Position numbers and translations under genes: made by a program. From Acestrorhynchus altus (lineage: Eukaryota; Chordata; Actinopteri; Characiformes; Acestrorhynchidae), in assembly GCA_034509495.1 (NCBI GenBank), contig CM067511.1:23775312-23839311 (forward strand): a DNA stretch of 64,000 nt, written 5' to 3'. Position 1 is the stretch's first letter; the number at the start of each line of letters is the position of its first letter. Below the pieces are notes generated by a model, which saw only the letters and a list, made by a program, of their open reading frames with translations, did no database searches and had not been told where the DNA came from. Of this stretch, positions 51,340 to 64,000 are shown piece by piece.

Positions 51340-51382
51340 GGTGTGTGTGTGTGTGTGTGTGTGAGATAGAGAGAGAGAGAGA
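51340..51382. repeat. Compound (GT)n(GA)n microsatellite
   Basis: GT units pass into GATA/GA units. Confidence 0.95.
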
Positions 51383-51544
51383 TTAAGACATTATTAGAGG
51401 CAGTAAACTGTAAACGTAGGATTTGCATTACACCAGCATTGCACAGTGTGCTAAATAATAATGTGTCATAATGTGATGGAAGATTGCAATATAGTGGATA
51501 ATGAGGCACATTTGTTTACAACGCAGGGTAAAATGTACCCTAAA

Positions 51545-52025
51545 AAGGCATGCCAAAGGTTTGGGCACCCCTGGTCAAACGTTCTTCGAATAGTCCACTT
51601 AGTAGAAGATGAAGTGCTCTCCAAAAGACCTCAAATTAAATGTCAAACAAAGGAAAGGAGCAAAGAGAAGTTTGAGGTTTAAGATGTATTATCTTCTTTG
51701 GCTCATGGGTTGTTCACAGTTATTGAAAGGAAATGCCAGGTGATGCAAATACTTTGCTTCCTCGAACATTGTCCCAGTAATCAGCAGCCATGTCCGGCTG
51801 TAAGAAGATGGGAGCCATTTCCACAGTTCACAGCGTAATAGAAATGCTATGTAACAGGAGTGGTGTGTCAAGTATGTCAGGAAGGCCAAGAAAACTAATA
51901 TGATTGCAGTAAAGGCCAATCGGACGTGCTGTACCCCTCTACGGTGCAGCAACTGCACCAATATGAACTTCATGGACGAGTCATGTGAAGAAACCCCTAC
52001 CTGTGTCATTCACCAAAAAATAGTA
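51545..52025 (+). mobile_element. Tc1-like transposon, 3'-truncated
   Basis: The left end carries aaggtttgggcacccctggt, a typical Tc1-like terminus. A start region follows at 51790: MSGCKKMGAISTVH, with SGRPRKL about 30 codons on, and near 51960 an NMNFMDESCEE-like frame corresponding to the middle of the enzyme. Frameshifts separate these blocks. It ends at an A-run next to the repeat at 52056. Confidence 0.75.
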
Positions 52026-52055
52026 TTTAACAAAAAAAAAAAACATTTATATGGA

Positions 52056-52318
52056 GTTTTAATATTTTACTTTAACATTCTGTTTCAATCTTCCACAAAA
52101 CCTTTTCTTCTGTCCCACCCCCTGCTCTTAGCTCCTCCTCTACTCTGCTCCCCTTTGCCCCCGTTTGTGCTCTCACGTACACACTATGGAGGGGGCATTA
52201 GACAGAGCTGTGGCATGAAGACTTAGTGTGTATATAGAAGAAATGTAGATCACATTTCAATATGTTAAAAGATAGTTCAAGAGATAAAGGTTTTTATCAG
52301 GTGTCCTAATTTTTTCAT
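52056..52318 (+). repeat. Dispersed repeat, inverted copy of 5781-6005
   Basis: Shares ttaacattctgtt, agctcctcctctactctgct and tgtcctaattttttca with the reverse complement of 5781-6005. Confidence 0.7.
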
Positions 52319-52424
52319 ATTTGACATTACACATCTTTCTGGACAAGCTTTTTGTAGCAGAGATGTGGTGGTGAACATGTGAGTCTATAACACCTCACCT
52401 TTTCTACATATATGGGATTCTCAC

Positions 52425-52556
52425 TCATTCCAGCACACCTGATCCAACTAATGATCTAACTGTGTTCCATATCTGTGTTCTACCGGACTGATCTAGGTAT
52501 GTTCTGACAGGAAAACTCTAAAATAAACAGGACCAGGATTGGGAACCACTGTCTTT
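52425..52556. repeat. Dispersed repeat fragment
   Basis: Has cacacctgatccaactaat and ggaccaggattgggaaccac, related to the fragment at 29935-30050. Confidence 0.5.
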
Positions 52557-52679
52557 GATGTACTTCTATTCACAAAAAAAACATTAGAAAAGTATTTCTA
52601 GAAGACAGTCACACATGCCAGATACTCTCAGTTTCTACTCCCATTTGTCTTTATTTGAAATATAAAAAATAACAGAAAT

Positions 52680-53160
52680 GTTTGCAAGAATTTGACCATG
52701 TTTTGACTAAAAATGTACTTGCGCTTACAATTTGTTGTGGGGTTTGTTTGTTTACACTTTATGTCTCAGAAATCGGTTGAAATTGAACATCCAGTGTGGT
52801 TTTGAGCTGAGAATGCAAGACTTTGATGAGTCGTTTGTAATGATTTGATTGACAATGATATTTATAAATGGACAGGATTCCAAATACGTCTGCAGGTTGA
52901 GCATGTAAACATGGACAGAGCAGTAAACATGCACTGCAAAGCTCCTTTGGTGTTTACACTGGCATTTTATTCAGCAGGAAATGAGTGAATTTTAGAAGTT
53001 TTCTGAACTGGATTGCTGATAATAATTCACACAAGCTCATGCCATGGTTAGACAGGGGAAGTCTTGGTGGTTATGATGTGTGTATCAAGTCATTACTCTG
53101 AATCTCAGATATGAAGACTGGCATGTAGCTGCCTGCAAAATGCGGAGTTAACGTCACAGC
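52680..53160. repeat. Dispersed repeat, copy 1 (partner at 61800-62205)
   Basis: Shares gaatttgaccatgt, aaatgtacttgc, ttttgagctga-aatgcaa, tttgtaatgat, gacaatgatattta and gcatgta-ctgcctgcaaa with 61800-62205, in the same order and orientation. Confidence 0.8.
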
Positions 53161-53662
53161 TCATACAACTAATCCTGAAGTTAGATGCTGTAAGTCATGT
53201 CAGCACAAACGTCTAGGGTTGAGAGGAGCTGCAACAGTGGAGTGACCCGAGTCCATTCACTTAAAGAAATAAAGCAGCTGGTGGGCTTCTGCAACCCTGT
53301 TAAGAGCATGTCACACTACCATTGTTATACTGCTTACGGAACGACTGAAGACACACTGCAATATATCACATAACCACCATAATGTTTATCAGATTATCAC
53401 TTTAATTAAAGCTGCTGTTAAAAAAAGAGTTAATGCTGCCACGTTCTACTGTGATGGGATCCATACAAAGCTGTTTGGTGTTTCTATGAAATAGATATGG
53501 TTCAGCAAGGAGTCCATAGTACAAAAAAGCACTATGTAAAGTCACGGTGGATAGTGAGACATCTTCAAGATTCCACAAGTCCACGGCCTTTGATTTGCCA
53601 CTATGAGATCATGTTTCAGAAACACTAAAAGAAAGTCAGAAGAATGCCAGAAGATTGTTTAC

Positions 53663-53786
53663 CCTTGCTGTTGGCAGGTCTGCTTCTGCTTCTGGATCGG
53701 CTGCGCTGTCTCTGGAGCCTTGTCCTACCCAGCAGCCTGTAGTAATACCCGGGCCTTCCAGAACCTTTCCTGCTTACTCCTGACAT
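53663..53786 (-). CDS. dab2ip: dab2ip coding exon 1 (start codon exon, long isoform)
   Basis: Encodes the N-terminus of a DAB2IP-like protein, a cytoplasmic Ras GTPase-activating scaffold of the SynGAP family. The exon gives 41 codons plus one base. It begins MSGVSRKGSGRPGYYYRLLG and continues with an RLQRQRSRSRSRSRP stretch. This matches the layout of mammalian long-isoform DAB2IP: Ser/Gly/Lys start, YYYRLL, RLQRQRSRSRSR, then the SPxER of the next exon. The donor is AAGG|gtaaac, ending in phase 1, and its G joins the AT of exon 2 to make an Asp codon. The ATG has A at -3, and an in-frame TGA lies 18 bases upstream (53802-53804), which supports this start. The transcription start is not visible. 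Recognition is from memory of the family; phase agreement with the next exon makes chance similarity unlikely. Confidence 0.9.
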
Positions 53787-53790
53787 TGTC

Positions 53791-53805
53791 CTAGCACACA
53801 CTCAT
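53791..53805 (-). promoter_or_regulatory. Short upstream ORF before dab2ip ATG
   Basis: ATG AGT GTG TGC TAG encodes a four-residue peptide; its stop lies four bases before the main start codon. If the 5' UTR includes it, ribosomes would have to leak past or reinitiate. Whether it is transcribed is unknown. Another upstream ATG with a 12-codon frame begins at 53877. Confidence 0.35.
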
Positions 53806-55725
53806 ACACACTCACACCAGCCTGTCACTTATGCCAGATCACAAACGGCCAATCTCCTCGCTTCCAAATGCAAACATGCTGCTGGAGTTGAAACCATTCA
53901 AAGCATAAAGGACGCAGCTCCTGAGCAGTCCAGAACTTCAGAGAAGTTCATTTTCCACAGTCAAATCCACTGGAACAATGAGGGGAAAAGTCCAACTGGA
54001 ACAACAAGTATTTTTTTTTTGTTTTCCTTTTTCACACTTTCTTGTAAGTTCTCTCCAGTCAGCACACACAGCACACACACACTCACTACATGCTGTTCAC
54101 AATCTGTGTGTGCAGGGAAGGTGGAGGTATGCCATTGAGTGCAGGGAAAGAGGCAGAACAAGACAAAGTTTTGAGCTGGCAGGAAAAGCAGGACTGGAGT
54201 TTACAGCACTGCAGAAGGAAGGAAACCAGTCAGAGAGAAGCAAGTGATTCATCTGTGTACGAGACATTTGATCATTCAAGCACTCTTAGCATTAGAAGAT
54301 TACACGTGTGCAAAATGGTTTTGAATGATTTGATAGAAGATCTACTTTTGGTTCCCTAAAGAATCATGTTCGAACAGGACTGGGGTAAGACAAGTCTTTG
54401 AATAAGAGAACCACAAGTAATGTGACTGTTCTATAACAGTTTGGAACTTCTATCTAGAATCTTTACAATATATTTACATTATATGTGATAAGTAATCATG
54501 TTCTTCACACACTTAAAATGTTTGGGAAGCAAAGGCATCCCTTCCATTCTTAGTACTTTACCCAATTATTTCTATTGTTAAGAGCATGACCCAAATCATA
54601 TTTCATTAATTACAAAAATGTAATTAATGATTATTACACTCACCTATTAAATTTCTTCATGGAAGTTCATGTAATAGTCTTTGATTACTGCCAAGGAAAA
54701 CATAACCTAGTGTTAAAATTCTGTTAAAAATGCAACCCCCACCCCGAAACCACCACCACCCAATTTAGTCTTTTCCCATCCCCACCCATCAGCTAGAATT
54801 CTTTCTACAAAGCTGATCAGCCCATTCCATCTCCCAGGGATTGAATGAACAATTAAATGGTCCCAATCAGGAACTGATGGACGAAGGAAATACAGCAAAT
54901 ACTGGTTGTACTAAATAATAAGTGTTTCCTAAATTCATTTCAGTGTTTAATGTTTAGAACCCTGGTCTAATGCTTTGGGATGCTTTCATACTTTGACATG
55001 ATTAACACGTGTGATGTACAGTATATATCAAGCACATAGAAAGAGAGAAGAAGAAATAAAAATGGTCAAACTCTAAAAGTACTACTGAAGAAAGCTTCTG
55101 TAGAACAGTCCAGTTTGTGCTCAGTAGTCCATTTTTACATGACCAATGCCCATGTTGATCGTTATGACCACAGCGCTGCTCTTGGCTGGGTTTGAAGTGC
55201 TCTCCAAATCTGTAATTTGCTATTTCTAAGATGTTTGTGTTTGCTAGCCCTGACAAGGTCACGCTATGAGAACACAACGCAGTGATATGAACGGTGCTGT
55301 TACTTTCAGCATGGTTAATGTTTTTAAGATTGCGTGAGCAGGAGGGTTTAAGAATGCAGCAAACTGTGCCGTATTTACATACATGCAGACTAAAACTTTT
55401 ACTCAATGACCTGACACTTGCACGTCTTCTTAATTTTATTTAATTTTACTAAAAACTAAACATTTTTATATTTTTAACACATAAAACATAATAATCCAGA
55501 CCCCGGTCACATAGCTCTGTTCTAGTTGTTAACTGCATTGGTCCAGTTCCAGCGTGGATGGATTCCAGCCCATTGTTTGTATGCGTGCAGCCATAAAGGG
55601 CCCAGACTAGTTTCTCCAGGCATGGCCCTTGTAGCCAATCAGGAGTCAGCTGAGGGTGTGGGTCAAGCAGCTGGAGTGCTGCTGAGCAGATGGACACAAA
55701 GAGAAACAAATGTGTACTCACAAAT

Positions 55726-55726
<1 letters not shown>

Positions 55727-55792
<66 letters not shown>
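55727..55792. repeat. Compound (CT)n(CA)n microsatellite
   Basis: A CT array of about 25 units passes into CA. Confidence 0.98.
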
Positions 55793-56378
55793 TTTGTTTT
55801 TATACCATGTCAGAGTATGAGGTCATACAAATGTCCCATATGTATTATATATTGTTATTGTCCTGTTATTGTCCCTAAAATTTCCAAAATGTTAACTTTA
55901 GAGGAGAAGGAGAAACCTTCTTAAGTTTAAATGGAACTCAATATAAATATTGAATTCCAAGTAATTCTGGAGCATTTCTATTGGTCCATTTAGCGTGACA
56001 TTTTGAGATCAAGGTTTACGCATGACCATAATGAAAGTACCTGTATGTAATAAGAACTTCAGAAACATGTCTTTGAAGGCTACGTTCATATGCAACCTCA
56101 TAACACGTGCATAAGTACATGTGTTTTGTTGTCCAACAAAGCCTGAACATTCTTTTAGGAAAATGTACAAGAACACACCCATACACACCTACCCATATGG
56201 ACACACACACACAGATACACACCGATTTACCGAAAAACAAGAAATGGACATTGAAAGACAAAGAAAGCAGACAAACACGTTGTCAATGATGTCACTGAGC
56301 ACACAGCCCTAAGGGCACAGCAGCAGTGTCTCAGTTTCTATGGACACAATACAGCACACGCCTCAGCACCTGTTGGCA

Positions 56379-56397
56379 TGTGTGTGTGTGTGTCTGT

Positions 56398-56433
<36 letters not shown>

Positions 56434-56570
56434 ATGTGTGTACTTATGTAACTTGATAGTTGTTTTGGAAGACATCACATCCAGAAGGAAAGGACACTCA
56501 TACAATTTTACAGTAGGGAGTTCATGGATAAATGCATAATAAATTACATAATCTACATTACAAGCTGATC

Positions 56571-56633
<63 letters not shown>

Positions 56634-56731
56634 ACACACAGGTTGTAACCTAGTCAAATGCAGAAAATAACACAAGCACATAAATTGTGTGCATAGTTGT
56701 CTGTGTGTATGTGTGTGTGTGTGTGTCTGTC

Positions 56732-56770
<39 letters not shown>
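56379..56770. repeat. Microsatellite cluster
   Basis: (GT)n at 56379-56440, (CT)n at 56576-56631 and a compound (GT)n(GA)n at 56702-56770. Confidence 0.97.
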
Positions 56771-56773
<3 letters not shown>

Positions 56774-58152
56774 ACTATGTATACCCCTGTGGACTCATAA
56801 TAACACACACTCGCTCTGTTCATGCCTGAAACGGTTAAAGCTCACATTGTATTTCGGGGGTCACTTTTGGGGGCAAGCTGAATCAAGGTCGTTTCCTGTT
56901 CTCAAGACTTTCACTGCACTCAGACACTCTGGGGACTGACCTCATCTTAACAGCTTGTGTGTGTGAGACTGTTTGCATGGGAAGCAATGGGCCCTAGAAG
57001 TTTCCACAAGATAATTTGCTTTAGGAGCCTGGACCATTCTCCCTGGAGCTGATATGGAACATATATGCACATACCTTAAGACAACACACATGTACAAAGA
57101 CACTCCAGAACAGTGAACAGTAAACAATGTGTCACAGAGGCTCGTCAGCACATGATGTACACGTCTATCATTTTCTGTTTAAAATATATTTACAGTGTAG
57201 TTTTAATCTTATGAAGAAATACCAAAAGGGATTTTAGATGCTTTACACAATAAAATTTAATAATCTATTCAGAACCACCTACAGACTCTATACTCCCACT
57301 TAATTAGCTGTAGTTGTATGGAAGTGTCTGGTTTACTACCCCAGTGTGGGCTGATTTTTATGCATTAACCTTCAACCAAATGATTTCTACTTTATTGAAA
57401 AAAAGGATTATTTTTATATTATATTATTATAATAATTACGAAAAAAAAAAGAGACAAAAGTAAAAGCTTGAGCTACATTTCTGCTCATTTAGTCTCTGTA
57501 AGGCTGTGCTCAGACTGCAGGCTTATCACGTTTGATAAATTTGCAAATGACCAGATTGGATTTGTGTGTCCAGACATCAAGGTTGGGCAACCAAAGGCCG
57601 GAGTCCAGCAGAGTTTGCTGATTTCCCTGCTCCAACATAACAGCTGCCAACCTGATTGCCTCAAATAAAACCTCAAACCTGCTTATGCAGAACAGAATCC
57701 ACACTTAAACAAAAACGTAGAAACAATAATGTGTTTAAAAAAAAAACTTCCAGGATCAAACAATGGTGAACAATATGTCCCTACAAGCAGCCAGTGAGGG
57801 CAATTAATGTCATACTAATGCCGGTTGACATCGGTTGCATATTACTAGTAAACAAAGGACCAGGCTGAATGTACACAGTATAAATGTAGCTCCTTAAGAT
57901 AGTTGTATATAATCAACACAAAACTCAAGTTGTTTTTCTTGCTAAGATGATTCTCTGAGCTTTGAACAACGCTCCAAAGCAATAACACTGCAACTGCTAT
58001 GAACGGCTAAATAAGAATAGCGGAGGCAGCCACTGACCTCTTCTCTAACCTTTCATTTACCGAAGGTCTCCAACCATTAAGGCTCGCGTTTATGTGTTTA
58101 GTGTAGCAGCCTTTCCTGTGAAATAAGACTGAATGATGTCCAAGTGTGTAAA

Positions 58153-58156
<4 letters not shown>

Positions 58157-58226
<70 letters not shown>

Positions 58227-58247
58227 TGTGCGTGCGTGCGTGTGTGT
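58157..58247. repeat. Microsatellite (GT)n
   Basis: GT array of about 34 units with GC variants at its right end. Confidence 0.98.
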
Positions 58248-58616
58248 TGTTGTTGCTGGGAACAATGCAGGCCTTCTTTTGATCTTTGCATGTTTGTTCT
58301 GGGAGTCCAGTCCTAATTCTCCTCCTGTCTATGTGGCTGCTTTCTTTCCAACAAGCGTGTCTCTATGCCTTCACTTGAAAGTTCTTTGAATGATCAGATA
58401 ATAACTATCAGCAATGTCTGAACAGAAAGTACAGCCCAGACTTGCCTGTATTGTGCTGGATTTGGATTAGGAGGCCACTGGGATCTTATCTGTGGACACG
58501 AATGAACGAAGAGTTCCCCGTGATCTATTTTCTAAAAGCGAAAAAGGAACAAGGAGATGAAAAAGATGAATCAAGAACATAGTTACTAAACATAGCATCC
58601 CATACGGTATATGTAC

Positions 58617-58725
58617 ACAGTTGTGGTGGGACATTTACTTACACTCATGGACATGAATGTCATGGCAATGTTGGGCTTTCAATGATTGTTTGATCTGTGA
58701 TGGACCAGTGGACAATACACAATAA
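58617..58725. mobile_element. Possible Tc1-like terminus
   Basis: acagttgtggtgggacattt then acttacactcatgg and aatgtcatggc resemble one end of a widespread fish Tc1 family (TIR plus sub-terminal repeat). No transposase sequence follows. Confidence 0.4.
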
Positions 58726-59945
58726 AGCAGAATCTGCTGGTTTTTCTTCTTTTTTGGATTTGTTCAGATCTGTCAGGGACAGAAAACGACCGTGATCAGT
58801 CATCACATCATTCTTTTTTCAACCAAATTGAACTCTGGATCTTGAACTGGTTCCACAGTTGTTTTCCAAATCAGATCACAGCACACACAATGTCCAGACA
58901 TCACAAACCTATCTGTGTGGGTTGCTGTGGTAACAATGTAGGTATCAATAACTACTGTAGATAGTCATGCTGGTGCCATGCTTTTTCTTGGATTCCCGCT
59001 CTTCTGTCACTCTGGATTTGTGGTGGTTGCTGTTTGATGCACTGTAAGTGATGCAAAAGGCACCTTTGAAAAGCCAAGGCATCCAGTCACATCCAGACAC
59101 ATCTGTACACCAGAAATCTCAGAAATCAGATTTCAGTTTTCTGCTGTACAGATGATCAAACTTCAATCTGGATATGATCTAGATAAGCCAAAATTTGGGC
59201 TATTTCAGATTTGGATTGGGTTTGATTGGTGCCAAGAATGCATCATCAGTGGAGGACAGTGCACACAACACATAGTTCAAGTAAACTTCAAGCAGACCAC
59301 TGCATACGCTTTGAGGATGTCACCATTTTACCTTACAGTACCCAAGGATGCTGTCATGGTTCCAGAGGAAAAATCTAGGCTGTGAAGTTCTGATTTTGTT
59401 TAAACCAAATGATTCAGTAAACAATTAAGATCCTTTGGGAGTCTGGTCCAAATAGCAGAGCTGTATCCAAAGATTTAAGTGGCTAAAAGGCTCTACTGAG
59501 TCTACCAGACCACAAATGCAGTCCGGACCCAAATCATTCAGTTAGTTAGTGACTAATCGAAGCACTTTAAAATGTTCTCCATAGCTCACTGGAAGCCAGT
59601 ATGATGACCCCCCCACCCCCCCACCTCCCCAACTCCCCAACTCCGAACACACACAGTAGCTTGATAGTAGCTTCTGTGGAGTCTTGTAATTGACCTGAGC
59701 TGTAAAAGCAGAGAGAGAGAGAAAAAAAACAAGAAGAATGATGGAGGTGAGGTACATGAGCAATGAAAGAGGGAGAAAAAGCATGACAGAGTGGGGCTAA
59801 GGGTTCAAAGTGGGAAACGAGGGACCAATGAAAGGGTGAGAGGTTGTATTAGTGGCAGACAGAGAGAAAGAGAGTGATTGAGCATTACAGAAGAGCATTC
59901 TTCTTGCTCTCACCCTGTAATGAAAAACAGCACTTATAACTGAAG

Positions 59946-59959
59946 TACACACACACACA

Positions 59960-59998
<39 letters not shown>

Positions 59999-60131
59999 TG
60001 TGAGCCACTTTCTTCCACTAACTTCTTTATGACCGTAGATAAATTTTAAACTTTACTGAACAACCAACCAACCAAAAGATCATTTTTGGACTGCTTTCTC
60101 TTATAAAACCACAAAAAAGGTTTGTCCCACC

Positions 60132-60188
<57 letters not shown>
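59946..60188. repeat. Two (AC)n microsatellites
   Basis: Arrays at 59946-59997 (one GA interruption) and 60135-60188. Confidence 0.97.
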
Positions 60189-60192
<4 letters not shown>

Positions 60193-61799
60193 CTCCTGTA
60201 CATAGCTTTACAAACTTTAATTCACAATTCAGTTCATGTGTGTATGGACGATGTGTTCGTTTATATGGCCAGTGCTTATGTGCATTGCTGATGAGGATGT
60301 GTCCGAAAGATTCTCTCTATAGGAGAGAATAGGGATCCATTTCAGCCACAGCCACAGTGTAAGTCGTTACATCTATCAACATCTAATAATAACAGGATAA
60401 CCTTCCTTCTAAAAACACTGCTGCAACAGTGGAACTGTAATGGTTCAGAGAACCTGTGCTCTGCTAACTGGGAAGTGTCAACAGATATTTTCTACAGGCA
60501 GTTCTTATCTAATCTCATACAGAAATGAAATGACTAGAAATGCGTCTCACCGAGTGATGATCGGTACCTGTGCAGATGGTTCACCTTAAACTAATCATTA
60601 CCCTCTTCCACCCTAGTAGAATGGTTAAACTGGATCAAGAAATGGATCTAAAAACGTCCTCACAAGGGCACTGTGCACACTACCTCCTCTCTTCCGTGGA
60701 GCAGATGCGTATGGTTTCTATGGGGAGAAATCAAAGGAACCTTCTTTGATAAATCATTCACTGCATATGGTTATTACTGCAACACAGAGCGCCTGGAGAG
60801 CAGGGCCTAAATTCCCCGACTCTAAACTTCACCACAGGGAATTTCAAATTGAATTAATGACTTTTTCACCGAATGCTTATTCAAGTAAGTCTGAGATAAA
60901 GATGTTATTATTAGAACAATATATACATGTAAATATATGTGTTCAGAAGCCTGGGCCACAGCTGAGGTACGACAGACCTTGGTAGCACTGGTGTTGGAAG
61001 GTTTCGGCCCTCATTTGCACACAGTTGAAGGTGTTTGAGCAGGCTGCATGGACACGTCACAGCTAATTGAGCTGAGAACGCGAAATGGTAAATGTTCAAA
61101 TCCTTTAAAAACAATTCAATTCGAATTTACATGCCATCACAGGTCAGTACGCATTTTCCAGATGCAGCCTCTCACTTGCAGCTGTTGTGGGTTACGGAGA
61201 AGAACACTTTTCAGTAATACAACAGCTGGGAAATCTTGACTACAGCCTAGAATTTGAAAAACAACCGTCATTCCCTTTTAAAAAGCTCAAAAATAACTCA
61301 AATTTCATATTAATAATTTCATAAATTTCAATTATTTCATATGTAAACATTCAGTCATTTAACTGCACAGCATTATACCCCATAGCTATGATCATGTTTG
61401 TTCATAGCTGCTGTAATTTTGCAATGCTCTACCTCTGTGTGTCTTTCTGTCTGTCTGTTTAAACTCCATTTTTATATTATAGAGTTTACTAAACAGTTTA
61501 CAATGTGTGTGAAAGGAGGTGGTCATAATATTGTGGCTCAACTGTATGATGCAAACTACATCGAAATTACCACGCAACTCAAATCATGTATATTGTTAAG
61601 TAATCGTGTTAAGTAACAGTCATGAGTATGTATTTTCTAGTCATAGAGACTATGGAGGATGCACCCCTTTCTTATCTACAAGAAGCAACATTATGCTCCA
61701 TTTATATATGGACACTGTCTAATCCAATCCTTAATCAAACACCACACTGCCATACAATATGTAAGGAAAAATGTAAAATGTAAACATTAAGAAAATTCA

Positions 61800-62205
61800 A
61801 GTGTTGCATGAATTTGACCATGTGTTGATAACAAATGTACTTGCACGTGCTGCAAACCACTTCACATCACAGAAATATTGTTAGAAATTGGTTTTTGAGC
61901 TGAAAATGCAACAATTTGTAATGATTAGATGGACAATGATATTTAAAATAAGTTTTTAAAATATTTGATGTTGTTCTTATTTTTGTTATTTATGTATGTA
62001 TCAGCATTATCCCTTCTCGGGACTTTTATTCTGAAATTTGCACACCGTGTGAACAAAGGACAGAAGCAAACAGTTACTTTTCTTACTTTACTTAAAGCCA
62101 CTTTGGCATTTAAACTGGGATTTAATTCAGTTGATCCTGAAATATGAAGCCTAGAAAACAGCATGTAACTGCCTGCAAAGTGCTGATCTCAAGTTCTGGC
62201 ACTTA
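61800..62205. repeat. Dispersed repeat, copy 2 (partner at 52680-53160)
   Basis: See the partner copy; this one has an A/T-rich segment with ttgttattt where copy 1 has other sequence. Confidence 0.8.
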
Positions 62206-62568
62206 AAGCATTTTTAACCTGCCGGTTATAAAAAAGCTCATTTTTAAATCAATTTGAAAAAGAGAATAAAAAGGAGGGGAAGAAAACGGGGACATGCTCT
62301 GTTTTAGCCTCAGGCCCACTCAGTCTCACAGTAATATAAACTCAGCGTAACGACAATCAGTCAGCTGTGTGTTCTGACAGATCAAACAGCATTCTTGTAC
62401 AATATTAGCAGAAAATGCTGGACTGTCCGACTGAATGGATTTTCTTCACATTTTTCTGATTTGACTTAAGAGGAGGTTCAAAAAAGAGCACCTTTTGAGT
62501 GTGTTTGTGTGTTTGTGTGTATGAATTTTCCAATTCTGAACAAGCGTCATTATTTTGTCTAATTATTT

Positions 62569-63035
62569 TTTTATTATTGTTATTTTCTTGTTAAACAAGG
62601 ACCTTATTTTTTAGCCACATTTGCATCCAGTCTGACACCTGTTTCAATGTCAGAATCAAAGATCTGGGTTTGATAATGGAAAGCTATTATCAGACTGGCA
62701 GTGATTGTATATAACTGCTTCTTTTTATCAGAACTTAAAGGAGTTTAATAGTACAAACACCCAAAACTCTCTACTCCTTTAACCTGTGGTCTCAGTGATA
62801 AAGGTGCTTCAGATAGCAGACCAGCAGAACAGCTGGTAGCTGTGACTTTGCATGACCTGTTGAAAAGATAAAAATACAGAGAATGATATTATATACTTCC
62901 ACAAGAAGCCTAATTACACGTCCATAACTGTGGGTACCTGGTTGGGCAATGCCTTCTCCACCTGGTTGGGGATCGCCATCTTCTGGTGCATGCTAGAACT
63001 ACAGTTTTGAGTGCTTGGAAGTAGAACCCCAGCAG

Positions 63036-63039
<4 letters not shown>
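62569..63039 (+). repeat. Left arm of near-perfect inverted repeat
   Basis: Position i pairs with 126569-i in the right arm over all 471 bases with no indel. Only about three mismatches were counted, all within the inner 100 bases (63032-63034 region, near 63016, near 62950). The arm then runs into a CA array that mirrors the GT array of the right arm. Confidence 0.97.

Positions 63040-63114
<75 letters not shown>
63040..63114. repeat. Microsatellite (AC)n(AT)n
   Basis: About 35 AC units then four AT units; the mirror of the (AT)n(GT)n array at 63425-63529 but with different unit counts. Confidence 0.98.

Positions 63115-64000
<886 letters not shown>

Larger units (their letters stand above)
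36748..53662 (-). other. dab2ip: dab2ip intron 1
   Basis: 16,915 bp between the exon 1 donor (AAGG|gtaaac) and the exon 2 acceptor (ctctcag). Intron phase is 1. It is packed with mobile-element remnants: four Tc1-type copies, two nested LINE fragments, a tRNA-derived SINE and a foldback element. Nothing was recognised in 36760-37795, 38125-39065, 40065-40450, 40900-41245, 41545-42160, 42660-43380, 43530-45340, 45565-46495, 49870-51335, 52560-52680 and 53165-53660. Confidence 0.85.

Overview
The window reads as a stretch of a ray-finned fish nuclear genome. It is AT-rich and carries very many CA/GT, GA/CT and AT microsatellites, at least eight decayed Tc1/mariner transposons, tRNA-derived SINE pieces and non-LTR retrotransposon tails. 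Several of these repeat families look like those of ostariophysan fishes (catfish and characin relatives); that is recognition from memory, not a database result. There are no bacterial features such as operons, ribosome binding sites or CRISPR arrays.

One protein-coding gene is supported: the 5' part of a dab2ip orthologue (DAB2-interacting protein, a SynGAP-family Ras GTPase-activating protein and signalling scaffold), on the minus strand. Three coding exons are visible. Exon 1 (53663-53786) holds the ATG and an Arg/Ser-rich N-terminus. Exon 2 (36638-36747) encodes a Ser/Pro-rich linker. Exon 3 (24956-25074) encodes the highly conserved basic segment just before the PH domain. Splice sites and reading phases fit across both introns (16.9 kb and 11.6 kb) and give 117 residues. 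The PH, C2, RasGAP and C-terminal coiled-coil exons are not in the window and should lie beyond its left edge, so bases 1-24955 are read as intron 3. Bases right of about 53.8 kb are the 5' UTR, promoter side and upstream intergenic DNA.

Layout: 1-24955 is intron 3, with TIR elements, four Tc1-type remnants (one carrying a nested retrotransposon tail with target-site duplication), a 14-copy 30-bp minisatellite and degenerate tandem arrays. Exon 3 sits between two 0.55-kb direct repeats. 25075-36637 is intron 2, with another Tc1 copy and dispersed repeats. 36748-53662 is intron 1, with four more Tc1-type remnants, nested LINE fragments, a SINE and a foldback element. 53787-64000 is upstream DNA, ending in a near-perfect long inverted repeat (arms 62569-63039 and 63530-64000) that runs off the window.

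Nothing resembling a new multi-gene system was found. The observations most worth checking are the terminal palindrome, which is either a recent inverted duplication or an assembly artefact, the repeats flanking dab2ip exon 3, the minisatellite open in both strands, and the dated nested insertion.
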